From Diphasiastrum complanatum (lineage: Eukaryota; Streptophyta; Lycopodiopsida; Lycopodiales; Lycopodiaceae), in contig CM055092.1 of the NCBI GenBank assembly GCA_029204225.1, forward strand, positions 27,140,320 to 27,204,319: a DNA stretch of 64,000 nt, in the 5' to 3' direction. A program made the position numbers and the translations under genes. Shown in pieces: positions 12,955 to 24,939 of the stretch (the stretch's first letter is position 1; every line of letters starts with the position of its first letter). The notes under the pieces were generated by a model. The model was given only the letters and a program-made list of their open reading frames with translations, did no database searches and was not told the origin of the DNA.

Positions 12955-13877
12955 GAATAGGGCAACCGTCTACCTTGATTCCAGGTGCAGTTGGGCATTT
13001 TGCGCTGGGACTTGAGCGGTTTCCCCAACACGCGCTTAAGTCTAACATTCATCCATCATGCACTTACGTAAAAGCCAACTTAGAAATGTAACAAGCTTAA
13101 CCATTCAGACTTAAGAAAACTAGAATCTCAACCAACCCAAAAAGCCAACTCAGAATCCATCCCCAAAAGGTAACCAAAGACAAAGACAAGCCACACATGA
13201 AATCCAAGGCATAGTGGTCGCCAAATTGACCAATTGGCATAGCGGCAAGCCACACGTCGATGATGAGGACCCTTAGGCGTCGGCGACGCAAAAAGGTTGT
13301 AGTAAGGGTCCTTCCACTTGGACCAGTCCCGGAGGCGAAACTAAAATGGTAATCATCTCCAAGGATCAACTTTATTAGATTTGGAAGAGGTTACATTCAT
13401 ACATAGACTGACCGGTCTCGGGGCCACCAACACATGCTTGGCATTGTGCCTGGCTCGTGCTGGTAGAGGGAGCTGAGACCTGGCGACTGAATTCCTGGCG
13501 CTGGTTGAGCTGCCCAAGTTTCTGTCTGCCGGACTCCCCCTATAGTTCTGCTGTGATTCGGCGCACCCCCTCTGTTCTGAAACATAGTGCTTTCTGGTAA
13601 AGCACGCTTTTTAGGACTTAGTTTTTATTTTGCTGATCAAGTCTGGCAAGCCTGGCAGAATCAGTCTGGCTCTCGGACATAGGTCCCGGGAGCCGTCCCG
13701 GCGACAGAATCAACTTGCTTCCTGACTAGGCCATGACTCGAGCTCCAGAGCTAGCTCATGACTTGTGACTACTTGATTGGCTCACCACAGGTCGGAGGCT
13801 CAATCCTTGACGTTCTAACTTGCTCCGGGACCTTAGGGAGCGTCACCCCTTAGAGTCTTACAAGGCACGCTGGGTGC
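12955..13877. other. GC-richer unidentified block abutting the OPT pseudogene
   Basis: Base composition rises clearly compared with the AT-rich block on its left, with runs such as CCGGGAGCCGTCCCGG. Short frames exist on the minus strand (13097-13369, 13397-13585) but show no recognisable domain. In particular they lack the expected C-terminal helices of an OPT transporter. It is probably a transposon piece that truncated the transporter gene. Confidence 0.4.
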
Positions 13878-16800
13878 ACCTGAGTCAGCTTTACAACAAC
13901 CACCCAAGAAGAACCACCTCATCTTAGAATACTCTCTCAATGAGCCAAATATTCTCTTCGGACCTACTAGACCCCATGTGACTGATGCATCAAAAAATAT
14001 TGTGTCAGTTGGGCATGTCCATGGACTACCAGGTGGAAGTTGGGTTTTGTCACAAATATTTTTTATGGTGGAAAGTAACCACCATGCAACACCCGTGTTC
14101 ACAATCCCTGCAACAATGGTGCCCACAACCTACAAAAACCCACAAAATTGATCCTCAATTTGAGTATTAAGTATTTGAGGGACTGCAAAATAAAGAGGAG
14201 CAAAACATTAGAGCTTGTATGTTGAGGAACCACCTGCACTATGAACATGGAGCGTGGAGGAACCTTCATGTAGTGACCTAGCTTGAAATCTTGTAAGAAA
14301 GCAATTGCTTGTGTCATGCTTATATAGCCATATGTTTTGAAGCAGACGTTTGCTATTGGCTTTCCAGGAAGCAGATACCCCATGATGTATTCAGTTATGA
14401 TGTTCAAACCAGGAGTCTGTTTATAGACAAATAAAAGTAGCTTCTTGAACATCTTCTTTGATCAGGCTTATCAGGTCCAAAACTTGTACGAACTTGTAAA
14501 CAAATTTGAGATTATAGATTTTTCAGATGAATCTCCTACATAGGTGGATTGATGAATGGCATACTAGGTGTGTACAATAACAATACAGAATGAATACAGA
14601 CACTTTTGCCAATGGAAATCTAAAAAATTGAAGTGAGCATGAACCAGCTTGAGTTATATACAAAATGCTTTTGGTTATTATCAACCTGTGAAATCATAGA
14701 GAATCAAAACTAGTTGGGTGCAAGATACGCCAAGTACAAAAGCATTTGAAATAGAAAATTATGAATGTGAGCTCAAAATAGTATGAGTTTAATAGTACCT
14801 GATTTGTAGTGGCCGTTATGACACCTATCGGTAGTGTGAAGAATGATGCAACTGCACAAGCGAATATGACGCCCCACCAGGGTAACTGTAACTGATGCTT
14901 GTAACTTTCAAAAGATGCAATTGTTATGCCTATAGTCACCACCAACAGTAGAAAGAACCACCACTGCGGGATATCAGGATAGTTGCGCATTAAGCAGGTA
15001 TGCACATCAGGCTTTTCTTTCAAGGATGCCCTATAACGTTGCCATATCTCTATGGACCAAAAGGGCAGCAACCAGATGTTTCTCAATTGTATTAGATGTC
15101 ATTATAAAACAAAAATTCCTATTCTCTTTGATACACTTTCAAAAAATACTTGTCTAGTCAATGAACGTACAATTCAAAGTAAATAGAAGCCAACATGATT
15201 GTTAAGAATTTTAGAATTGCAATGGCGAATGCAAACTCACTTTCCATTGTCAGAGTTGCAGCAATAGCAGCAAAGCCTAACCCATATGCAATTGCAAAGG
15301 AAGTGCTCAAATGTATTGGGCCATTCCGTTTGTAAGCCTCCAAATCCAGCTCAAAATTATTGTTCACTACAGCAGTTATATCATAAAGCTGTCCACTTCT
15401 TGTGAAGAATTTGGTTGAAAATATTGGAAAAGTTTTGGCATGGTAAACGTCTGTCCAATATGTGATTGGTACTAAAACATTAACGATAACCAAGTATCCC
15501 ACCATTACATTCACAATTGCAAACCATGGTGCAACAAGTGGACTCGAAAGGTAGGCAGATGTTGCTGCCCATCGATGCTGAAGGCACCAAGACCAAGGCC
15601 CTGCAGACCAGAACCTAATTGCTGGGCAGTCACAGAATGGGGCCAAGCCCAGCATACCCATGACATCGATGTTATCATTCCGAAAAGGTATCCAGGTATC
15701 ACAGAATAAGAAAAGCTCACAATCATGAAGATTGTGAAGAATTTTATCCGGGATAAACCCTTTGTTTGCTCATTCTCATGCAGTGTCCTGCCAAAAAGAG
15801 ACATATAAAAAAGGTTGTAGCTTTGGCTAATTGCCACTAATAAATCCTTCTAGAACCTAACATGACAAAGACCTGACTCACAAATACAAGTGATGGACAT
15901 AAGGCTCATCTCCCAACCCTAGAACAAGAATCGTGCTCAACGATTTGGAGGTAAGTCAGATCTGATGATCATTAGCGTTGCTCAGTGGGTCTATCGTAGG
16001 TTAGGATCATTATATCCAATGTCTAAATTTTGACCTTGTCAGAATGAAATTCTATCTTGCAAAAGAGTTGTGGCCAAATATACAGCATCAAAGTGGTTGA
16101 CATGATTTTGATAAAAATCAAATTCACTACATTTTTTAAGGTCCTTAACATTTCAGGTTAAACGGTGAGAAATATATCCACCTAAAAAGCGAAACTTGCA
16201 CCAAGGTTCCAGGCCACCACATATCTGCTGGCTCGACAAGGTACTTGCGTAGGAATCCAGCCCAACCATACCCTAACACCTGCTCAATCCATTTCTGTCC
16301 TCAATGTCTATTTCCACAGACTATTAGCACACTGCAACTTAAAGACGTGCACCACATAACTGTTGACATAAAAAGGTACTTGTGCTATTTGATTATGGTA
16401 GTTCCTGATAAATACAACAGATCCATTTCTGCCTGGTCTATAAGCCAGCATGATATAGTCAAACAGAAACCCAAGCCTGGCTGATGCTTTTTACAAAGGC
16501 AGCATCAGCCATACCAGGAGCTACATAAATACCTGACTTGTGAGCACAACTAGAACCCCTGCAGAAAAATCAATCCGTCTCTTGTAAAAGGCTTTAATTA
16601 TATCGACAATCCTAACATCATAAGCTGTTCCATTTCCAAAAGCACTCCCAGCATTGGCAAATATAGCGATGAGAACGTGTTCTTTTGCGTTAAATGGACC
16701 GGGGTTCAGGGAAAATGAGAAATGGGTGAGAGTGACTTTGACCCTTTTGCTGGGAAGGACAGCAGCCATGAATTTTCCCAGTGAGTGAACAGAGACGGAG

Positions 16801-17063
16801 GTTACCAAAATAGGTGCAGAGCGATAGCCACCGTATTGATTGAGAAAAGAGAGGAGGATTCATGATGCTAGGCCAATCGTCCACATTCTGAATGTCCAAA
16901 CTGGCATGCTGAGATCATCTGCAGTACTGACTGTGAGAGCCACTTGCTCAATGGGTGATTGATGTTCTGAGTTCTGTTCCACTGCAGGAGTGATGAGCTC
17001 CAAGCTTTGATGAATGCTTTCCCCAGAGTTATCACTTTTGTCAGAATGATGCACTTGCGCCAT
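13878..17063 (-). pseudogene. Oligopeptide transporter (OPT family) pseudogene, six exons, 3' truncated
   Basis: OPT proteins are proton-coupled carriers of peptides or metal chelates in plant membranes. The ATG is at 17063. Exons inferred from GT-AG sites and phase are 17063-16533, 16279-16182, 15787-15241, 15049-14799, 14416-14234 and 14129 to about 13878. Recognisable family blocks are [90 protein letters not shown] and SPWTCPTD. The gene is broken: TGA in frame at 16860-16862, and a one-base deletion at about 15570. The last roughly 110 residues after WFFLGG are missing. The exon 3/4 junction lacks a few residues usual in relatives. Confidence 0.93.
16860..16862 (-). other. Premature TGA stop in OPT exon 1
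   Basis: The codon reads TGA in the first membrane segment (TIGLAS-stop-ILLSFLNQ). Relatives usually have a small residue such as cysteine here, one base from TGA. Translation would end after about 67 residues. Confidence 0.85.
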
Positions 17064-17219
17064 CTCTCACAATATTTGATGGTCTGGAGCTTCTCTACCA
17101 GCAAGCTCACTGCTTCCTTGCCATTTTTAAGCTCCACCCAAAACTTCCGCCTTCATATAAGCTCCTGTTTCTGCAAGGTCATAACAGAAACGGAAGAACC
17201 TAAGTGCCTGTGAATAGTT

Positions 17220-18250
17220 CCTTCCACCTCCAATTGATGATAAGATCACATGCCAAGTCCAACATTTATAGAGCATCAGAAGCTTTGCCAAGCTTTGAAA
17301 ACCTCATCCCAGCCTCCCAATACCAGAATTATAGTCTTGCCCTGCATCATAGTAGAAATAAGACAGCCGACATATTCAATCAATCCTATTCAAGATAGCG
17401 CAAGTCAGCAGAAATATAGAAAGTAGTAGGTCAACTGTCAAAGTCTACTTGGACTAGCAAAATCTTCCTTCTCCCCCTCTCTCCGTACCCTTGTTGCTTC
17501 CCACTGACAAGTATTCCCTCCCCCCCCCCTCTCCGTAGCCCTCTTACCTCCCACTTCGTTATGATGAGGAATCAGGTTCATCATCCCACTGAACCGAAAA
17601 AATTCGTTAGATTTGGCCAGCTTAACGTTTAGGTTCTACTGAATACAATATAAGAGTATAGTAGCCAGCAAATTTATAAAAAATACCGCTGTAGGTACTT
17701 GTTTGGCCTTGATTCAATGATGATTGAAGCGTAGAATTAAGACAGCCCACATACTCCATCAATCCTATTCAAGATATCCCAAGTCAGCAGAAACGTAGAA
17801 AGCAGTAGGTCAACAATTGTCAGAGGTTGTCCGAAGTCGCCAAATCTTCCGTCTCCCCCTCTCTGTGACTTCTCACTTCGTTATATTGAGGAATCAGGTT
17901 ATCATCCCACTGATCTGAAAAAATTCGTTAGATTTGCTAGCTTAAAGTTTAGATTCTACTGAATGCAGCAGGTATATGTTTTACCTTGATTCAACGATGA
18001 TTGAAGTGAATCGCTCATTAATTATCATAACTAAAACAGAAAAATCCGCCCCTGAATATTTCCGTCCAGTCCAGCAGCCAGCTCCAATTGATGATAATAT
18101 CACATCCCAAGTTCAACATTTCTAGACCATCAGAAGCTTTGCCAAAACTTCATCCCAGACCACATATTCAGTCAATCCTAGTCAAGATAGCCCAAGTCAG
18201 AAGTAGTAGGTCAATTGTCGACAGTTCTCAGGACTCTGGAATTGCCAAGT
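17220..18250 (+). repeat. Diverged direct repeats upstream of the OPT pseudogene
   Basis: A block around TCAATCCTATTCAAGAT is present at about 17379, 17758 and 18171 (as TCAATCCTAGTCAAGAT), each followed by CAAGTCAG and AGTAGGTCAA. A second block with AAAAAATTCGTTAGATTTG occurs near 17600 and 17915. A third block starting CAATTGATGATAA occurs at 17231 and 18085. The spacings of 379, 413 and 854 bp indicate two rounds of tandem duplication with later loss. The repeats sit just 5' of the transporter start, where a promoter would have been. Confidence 0.75.
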
Positions 18251-19149
18251 CTTCCCTTGCATGGCCGTTCTCGACTCCTACATGTCGAACTTTAGAGATC
18301 CGCAATCAGCGAAGCTCTCAGCAAAATGGAAGCCATAGACCTAACTCCAATTTCTAGTCACAAAAGAAATTCATTAGGGGAGCCATAATACTGTTACTAC
18401 ACGTCAAATTTTCCATAAATCAATTGCTAGTGCTAGTGGACAACTTCAGCCAAGAACATGGATAATACTGAAGGATCTTTCCAAGAGCAGATTCATTTTG
18501 GATCCAATGAAGATTTACTGCAAATGCAGTTTTATCCAAGCTCACGCAATATACTATTATGAAGAACTATCTGGCAATTTATCTTTCTAGCACATTCTTC
18601 CACTCTGCAGACAGTCTACAGATTGTTCGAGTGTACATGTCCTCGACTAGTGGAGCGTTTCCAAGTCAATTGAGCAACCAATTAACAAGTACCAGATTTA
18701 TGCCTATGACCCATTTGCAGGATTTTATTGCATCTCCACGGCAACTAATCGATTTATGATTTGTGGCTGCATACACATTCTAAAATTTTCCAAGCTTTAG
18801 TGAAGCCTTTTTGCTGCTGATTTCTATGGACAAAAATTATGGTGTATCACGAACAACACTTGTGAATTATGAAGACCCTTGAGCTCTATTCTCTATAGTG
18901 ACTGGAAAATTGAAGTAAACAAGGAGGTTATGAGAATTGACAAAGTCCTTAACAAGATTCAACTTTGCCTTAGCCTTATTATATTTATCATTACCCACAA
19001 AACTTAGTGTGTTTTTAGGAGGATTGGTGAGAACTAGATGAGAATGAACTGTGAAAAAATATGAATCACTAAGATTCAAAATGTCCCTTTGATCTTTGGT
19101 TATGAATGACAACACAACTAACACCATTGACAATGCAGAAATCTAACAT
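18251..19149. other. Stretch without recognised gene
   Basis: Only short frames without known motifs were found on both strands. No repeat copy within the window was recognised. Confidence 0.5.
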
Positions 19150-19345
19150 CAACTATGTGAGAAATTCCTACAGTGATGCTAGTTGGGCATCTCTCGAGGA
19201 CGACTGCAAAAGTGTCTCAGGAGGGTGCACCATTGCAACAGGCGCGACAATTCTCTGGGTTAACAAAAAAGCAGACCATTATAGCTCAGTCATCCTGCGA
19301 AGCAAAATATGTTGCAGCCGCAAAACTACATGCATTCAATCACTT
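19150..19345 (+). pseudogene. Copia RNase H fragment
   Basis: About 65 codons in two frames match the RNase H start: YSDASWASLEDDCKSVSGG, then in another frame QTIIAQSSCEAKYVAAAK. This corresponds to the SSCEAEY catalytic block of the family, with E to K in the last position. The fragment has no RT in front. Confidence 0.75.
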
Positions 19346-20015
19346 CCAACTCTCACTCACACGTGTGGGAAGTGTTCCAAAAGTATTCTAAGTAAAAACA
19401 AGCTGCTCTCCTCAGGTAGAGAGAGAAAAACCATCATGAGCTCTCGGGTAGAGAGAGAAAGCTAGAAATTCAATGACACTCAAAATCCACTCAATCTCAA
19501 AATCAATTAGATCCAAATGAGGAGTACAATGATATTAGTAGATTCATGAGCTACCACTATGCTTAACTATGATTGGATCACACTTTGCCACCTCTTAATC
19601 CTATTGGACCATTGATCCATGCACCTCTAAATTCTATTGGACTATATTCAAGCACACCTCAAATTCCTAATGGACCACACATGGTTCCACCTCTAAATCC
19701 TATTGGACCTCTTAAACTTCATCAAACAAAAGCCTTACACTTGTCTACACTCTAATTGGCACAAGTTTGGCTCTATTTTGGCTCAATAGTGGCATTACAA
19801 GTGGAAATGGATAATTTGCCATTTATGCCAAATTTGACCCTATCAACATCCTACACTTAAATGCTTGACTATAAAATTCTATGAGACCCCTATATCAAAC
19901 ATTTTGATTTACTTTACAATTCTCCACACGTGGGAACATCCTCCACACATGTGAGATTCACTTACAAACTTCTATTATAAAAAATACCAAGCTAGATTTT
20001 TGCCAATTTCTCACA
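19346..20015 (-). repeat. 3' LTR of minus-strand Copia D
   Basis: On the minus strand a TGAGGAGGAG tract is followed by TGTGAGAAATTGGC at 20015. The block contains CACACGTGTG at 19358-19367 and CCACACGTGG at 19924-19933. The distal boundary is inferred from the end of the RNase H fragment on the opposite strand. Internal repeats of CCTCTAAATYCTATTGG occur near 19625-19710. Confidence 0.55.
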
Positions 20016-20039
20016 CTCCTCCTCAAAAAATAGCTTGGA

Positions 20040-22634
20040 AAGGTATTAGATCACTTGAGAAGTTTGTAAATCTTTTTGAGTGGATCCTTTGGTATGCATA
20101 AGAAGTGAAGATCAGCCAAGGGATGCATCATAGCAGCACCCTCACCATATCCATGATAAGATTTCTTTGGTAGAGATCTCTTGCCAATGCCTTTGAAGAG
20201 TGCTCCACCAATATGCCACTATGATCATGGGCTTCCTCCATGCTTGATGATGATCTTTGCTTTGAAAGTTCCACTTGCATGATGGATGCACCATAAATAG
20301 AGAATTTGAGGCTTCCAAGCCTCATAAGGATCATGGAGATCAAGATCATAAGATTTGAAACAATGATGATTATCAAGATTATGCTTTCTAGCTTGACTAG
20401 TCCACATATAATGAACTATATCCACGATGGATCTAATCGTGATATCAAAGACTATCTTGATCTTTTTTAGGCTAGTTATTGTCTCAAGGATGTAAGTGTC
20501 CACTTTGGATGCTTCACTTAATCTCAAGAGGAGTTTACAATTTGCCTCAAAACATGTGAAAACATGATTTTCAAAAAAGTGAGTACCAAGCTCAATCTTG
20601 TTCTTACTAAAACCAAGAGCATACTTTTGACAATGCAATATCTTGCTTGCAAACAGTACTGGAAACACATCTAAGTCAATAATGACAAGAAACATGTCCA
20701 TACCATAAGCATCATACAAAACTAGTATAGCTTTTCTTGAACTTTGAGATCCAAAAAATTCAATGAAGCAAGATAGCATTTCAAGCAAAGAAAGAGAAGC
20801 ATATATGAATGTGTTGTAGTGGATACAACATGAAAGATGCCCCTCTTTGCCACGTAAGGTGATCCATAAAGACTCGGCCAAGCATCTTGAAGATCTTCTT
20901 GAAATCATATGAAGAAGAAACTCCTCCTCACACATTGGCCCCATCATAACTTGAATACCTTCAAAAAGGATAACTTGTAATGCTTCTTGAGAAGCCTTGA
21001 TCTCGGCCACTTCCAAGATTGAATTTTCATGCAATGTGACATCTCTATTCACAATCACTTTTGAAATAGAGAGTGTAAAGACACTAAAGGCCTCCTTGAT
21101 GGATGAGTATCCAATCATGATCCATGAGCTTGGATCATCCTTCCTTCTTGTTTCCAAGGGAATATGTGCAAAGCAAACACTACCAAGTTCACTAAGGTGA
21201 TCAACCTTAGGCTTCATCTTGAATAAAACTTCATATGGTGTTATTCCTTCAAGAGCTCCAAAACTCCTCAAAGCTTTGAATAATAAGAAATAATCATACA
21301 CCATAATACTTGAAGAGAGAAGATATGTGCATCTTGTGTGATCATCCTCCTTTGAGATATTGGACATATAAGAAACATCAAGAGAGTTTGCACTCTCACT
21401 TGGATCCAATTTGTAGATGCCTTCAAATCTTGATCCATATGCAAGGATCTCACCATACTTTTTAATCACACAATTGTCAATATCGAAATTGACATCAAAG
21501 CCACTATCAAGAAGTTAGCCAACACTTAAGATGTTCTTTGTAAACTTTGGGACAAAAAGAACATTGTTGAGAAAGAGATCTTTAGAAGATGCAAGCTTCA
21601 AGGGAATAATCCCTACTCCTTCAATATTGCACTCATGCTTACTTGCAAAGTATATGGTCTTCTTGACTCCATCATAAGGCATAATAGATGAAAAAGAGTG
21701 CTTGGAGCCACACATATGTGAAGATGCTCCACTATCAATATACCATGAGTCATCCTTGTTGAAGGTGGAAGAGGAGAAGCTTGATGCCATAAGAGAGCCT
21801 TCTCCATCACTTGCAATATAGTCTTCTTTCTCATTGGTGATGTTGGCTTGATTGAGTTGATTCTTCTTCTTGAAGCAATTGGTGGCATAATGGCCTTTCT
21901 TGCCACAATAAAGGCACTTGATCTTCTTCTTCTTGAGATTTGAAGTAGAAGCATGAGATGTATCCTCCTCCTCCTCTTCATCTTGATCTTTAGCTTTGTC
22001 ATTAGAGAAGTGATGGTGTTGCTTCTTACTCCTCTCTTTGTGCTTGGCAAATAGAACTTTGCCATCATCATGATTGAGTGATAGCTTGTCCATACTCAAG
22101 AGTTTGTACTCTTGTCATGATTCTTCAGAAATAAGCACACTTTGAAGGGCCTCCAAACTTGGTAGCTCTTCCTTAATGGCATAGGACAAGGTTGTCATAT
22201 TCATCTCTCAAGCCATTGAGAATGACTTGGACTAGCTCACTTTGATTGATTGATTCACCAATACATGCAAGCTCCCTATGAATATCCTTGACTCTCAAAA
22301 CATAATTAGATGCACTCTCATCACACTTTTGACTACTTTGGAATATTTGATTTCTAAGAATGAGGAGCCTAGAGGTGTTCTTAGCCTCATAGATGGACTT
22401 GAGACAATCCCAAGCTTCCTTGAATGTAGAACAATCACCAATCTCCCTCAATATCTCATTAGAGACATTCATCTTAATGTAGTGGAGAGCCATCCTAGCT
22501 CTCTTCTTGTATTTTTGTACTTCTTGAAGGACTTGAGGCTCCTCCTCAATCCCAAGTACAATGTCCATCACATCTTGGAGTATCAAGATGGACTCCATCC
22601 TCAACTTCCATATTGAATAATTGGAAGTAGACAT
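20040..22634 (-). pseudogene. Copia element D: gag, protease and part of integrase
   Basis: Gag starts at 22634 (MSTSNYSIWKLRMESIL) and is open to 22173. After a break, 22099-21515 carries the zinc knuckle beginning CLYCGKKGHY and the protease motif WYIDSGASSHM. The frame at 21469-20225 begins at the protease/integrase border. It keeps only the integrase C-terminal part (GITPYEVLFKMKP, FAHIPLETRRKDDPSS), so the HHCC and DDE core are deleted. The rest of that frame, to 20225, replaces RT and RNase H with sequence I cannot recognise. The element is therefore non-autonomous. Its 3' LTR starts at 20015. Confidence 0.88.
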
Positions 22635-23187
22635 AATGAGTTATTTTTAAAACTTGTAAGCTTGGCATTAATTGAATTATGAAACCATAGGGAGCATGAA
22701 ATTGAAGTTATTTGAATGTACTAAACACAAGATTACTCTAAGTTGATTAATGACAATCTCAATCTAATCATATATTTATAGCCTTTGGTTAAATCGGCTA
22801 TGCATTCAGTCAATGTGCTGATTGCAATATATAGAGGGCCAATAAAGACAAAGTGTCATTGCTTATGTTATAAAGATGATGTAAAAAATCTTAATAGCAT
22901 AGATAAAGTCCATGATCAAAAAAATTCATTAATGTTCGCATAGTTTAAATTTTTGATATCGATTCAAACATTAGTCTTGGACATTTTTTATATCAATTTA
23001 GACATTAGTCTTGGAAATTTTTGATATCAATTCAAACATTAGTCTTGGAAATTGGTCTACCATTAATTACAATTGGATGTAGAAGATGAAAATTATTGGT
23101 TGATAACAATCAAAATGTGTATGTAGGGATGTGTTGTGCTCACACATGTAAAAAGAAAGATGCAATAATTAACGTATGGTATATGTA
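22635..23187. other. Intergenic stretch with a short tandem repeat
   Basis: No gene is seen. A 34-bp unit containing CAAACATTAGTCTTGG is repeated three times at about 22948-23050, with TTAGTCTTGG at 22971, 23005 and 23039. No LTR or primer-binding site for element D was recognised here. Confidence 0.6.
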
Positions 23188-23440
23188 TGTCTTAAGAATC
23201 AGATTTGATTTGATATGTTTATTGTAAGCTCGAAATGCAGTATTGTAATTAACTGTACATATCTTCAGTTAATTAGGATTCATAGTTTTTGGTTGTTATC
23301 GGGACGTGACCCACTATTGTCAAATTAGTCAGGCACTAATCCCGTAGACAACTACTTGGGTTAGCCGAGTAGCCACACGTAGAAACATTAGCCTGTACAG
23401 AGTTATATACAGTGTATGCTACATGCTAGCTCATCATTAA
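23188..23440 (+). repeat. LTR family F fragment
   Basis: This segment from TGTCTTAAGAATCAG matches, in inverted orientation, the LTR that starts at 54071 on the minus strand. Shared blocks include the CAGTTAATTAGGATT region and the GTGACCC / GGGTTAGCC segments. It is cut off where a Copia gag fragment begins. Confidence 0.7.
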
Positions 23441-23709
23441 ATGCTTTAATTCTCAACACAAAAGCATGAGCACTCTCTTCCTTCTTTTTGATACTTTGAA
23501 AGATTTGCCTTCTAAGAGTAAGTACTCTTGATGTAGACTTTGGATTCATAAAGCTTCTTCAAAGCTTTCCAAGCCTCAAAAGATGATGTGCACTTACCAA
23601 CTTTCTTGAGAAGCTCATTGGTAACATTCATCTTTATCATATGTAGAGGTCTTTTAGCTCTCTTGTCATACCTCATTTGATCTTGTTGTGCCAAGGGCGT
23701 TTGTTCCAC
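23441..23709 (-). pseudogene. Copia gag fragment
   Basis: The frame at 23512-23709 encodes KRAKRPLHMIKMNVTNELLKKVG and a SFEAWKALKKLYESK stretch. This matches the gag capsid region of elements B and D (compare NVSNEILREIGDC and AWDCLKSIYEAK). The fragment continues in another frame to about 23450. Neither start nor zinc knuckle remains. Confidence 0.7.
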
Positions 23710-24010
23710 TCCTACAATGTTTTACTTTTAGTTTCTTTTCCTAGTTCTATTATGGCGGTCTCCCATCTAATAGAGTAGAAAGGATCCTAAAGGTCATTGT
23801 GTAGGGTAAGTACGAGTAAGATCCACTCAAATCATAGTTCTATTGGTTGATTAAGCTTCTTCTAAGGTGGTCTCCCTACTAGAAGATGATCCTAATTAGA
23901 GAGTATGTTTTAAGCATCACTATGGTTGCCTCCGAACTAGTGATCTCTTATCTCCAATGGAGAAGGCCTAGTGGAGCTCAAGCACCTATTACAAGGTATT
24001 GAAACACCAA
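23710..24010. other. Stretch without recognised gene
   Basis: I see no open frame or motif. It lies between the gag fragment and LTR E1. Confidence 0.4.
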
Positions 24011-24759
24011 TGGGAACACAAGATAGAAAGCTCAACCGAAAGGTTGAAGGTTGGACAATGGACGAGGATAAAACTGTCGGGACCAACTCGAAGACCGAAT
24101 GATGACGAACAATTGGTGTTCAGGACACTCGAAGACCAAATACTTTCGGTTCTTCATGCTCCAAGTATAGGGAAATCAAATAAGTACCATAAAGTACAAC
24201 CTCTTGATCTGATTCTTATTACATCATCCAAAGGAACGTTAGGACGTGCCTAGTCAGCCGCTCTTGTAATCTATGATTAATTTTAGATTGCTAAATCTAT
24301 CAATCCAGATGTTATTCACAATACCTTTGTTGATTATGTAGAAACAGGGTACTATGTAATTTTGGTAGTATACCAATGTAAGCTGAGCACCACGTAGCCA
24401 GCTGATGTTCAAGAAGTCTGCTAGTATGCGTGACAAGTTTTGATTCACAAGAGACAGAGCTTCTTTCACGTCGATGCACTGTGTGGTCTATCACAACAAC
24501 ACTTTAGGAATTCTCTAATAATGCATATGAGTTTCTTGTCTTGAACATGATCGAATGTTTAATTGTTTTATGGTTGAATCTTTGTAATCAAATGGTTTAG
24601 TCTTATTTCGCACACTGGTTTTGTCTTGTTGAATGCATAAACAAATTTTACATAGGACAGTTACACACCTTGGAAGATTGTAGATCTTGTCACAGAGGGC
24701 AGTAGACCCAAGGATAGAATCAAATTCCATTTGGGTTTATTTCTGTGAGAATATCTTCA
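24011..24759 (+). repeat. 5' LTR, Copia family E copy 1
   Basis: The 749-bp block starts TGGGAACACAAG and ends ATATCTTCA before a primer-binding site. It aligns along its length with the 748-bp copy at 51256-52003 and, more distantly, with 37224-37923. Shared blocks include TTCTTCATGCTCCAAGTA, GGACGTGCCTA and CTTGTAATC. The matching lengths support the chosen ends. Confidence 0.82.
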
Positions 24760-24761
24760 GC

Positions 24762-24825
24762 GGTATCAGAGCATTCAACGTTCTGACTTTCCATGATCGA
24801 TTCTCTCTTCAGTGGTATTAGAGCC
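24762..24825 (+). other. Two primer-binding-site-like motifs, family E copy 1
   Basis: GGTATCAGAGC lies at 24762-24772 and TGGTATTAGAGCC at 24813-24825, both preceded by TCTTCAG. Plant Copia elements normally carry one site complementary to the 3' end of initiator methionine tRNA just after the LTR. Confidence 0.7.
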
Positions 24826-24939
24826 AACGAGCTTATATCCGAGAGCCCTAATATAGCTTAAGAGCTATTAGATCCTGGAAACAAGCCTTAAAAAAAAACA
24901 AGAAATTAGAAGAATAACTGAAGAATACAATCTACAACA

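Noticed and set aside
16860-16862. TGA in the OPT gene as a recoded or edited codon
   Set aside because: A one-base deletion and a lost 3' end in the same gene make simple pseudogenisation the better explanation. No recoding element is visible.
17007-17398. Plus-strand frames opposite the OPT start
   Set aside because: They are antisense shadows of exon 1 and the repeat region without any domain.
23512-23709. Short gag-like frame as a domesticated host gene
   Set aside because: It is truncated at both ends and lies between other element fragments, with no sign of a conserved start.
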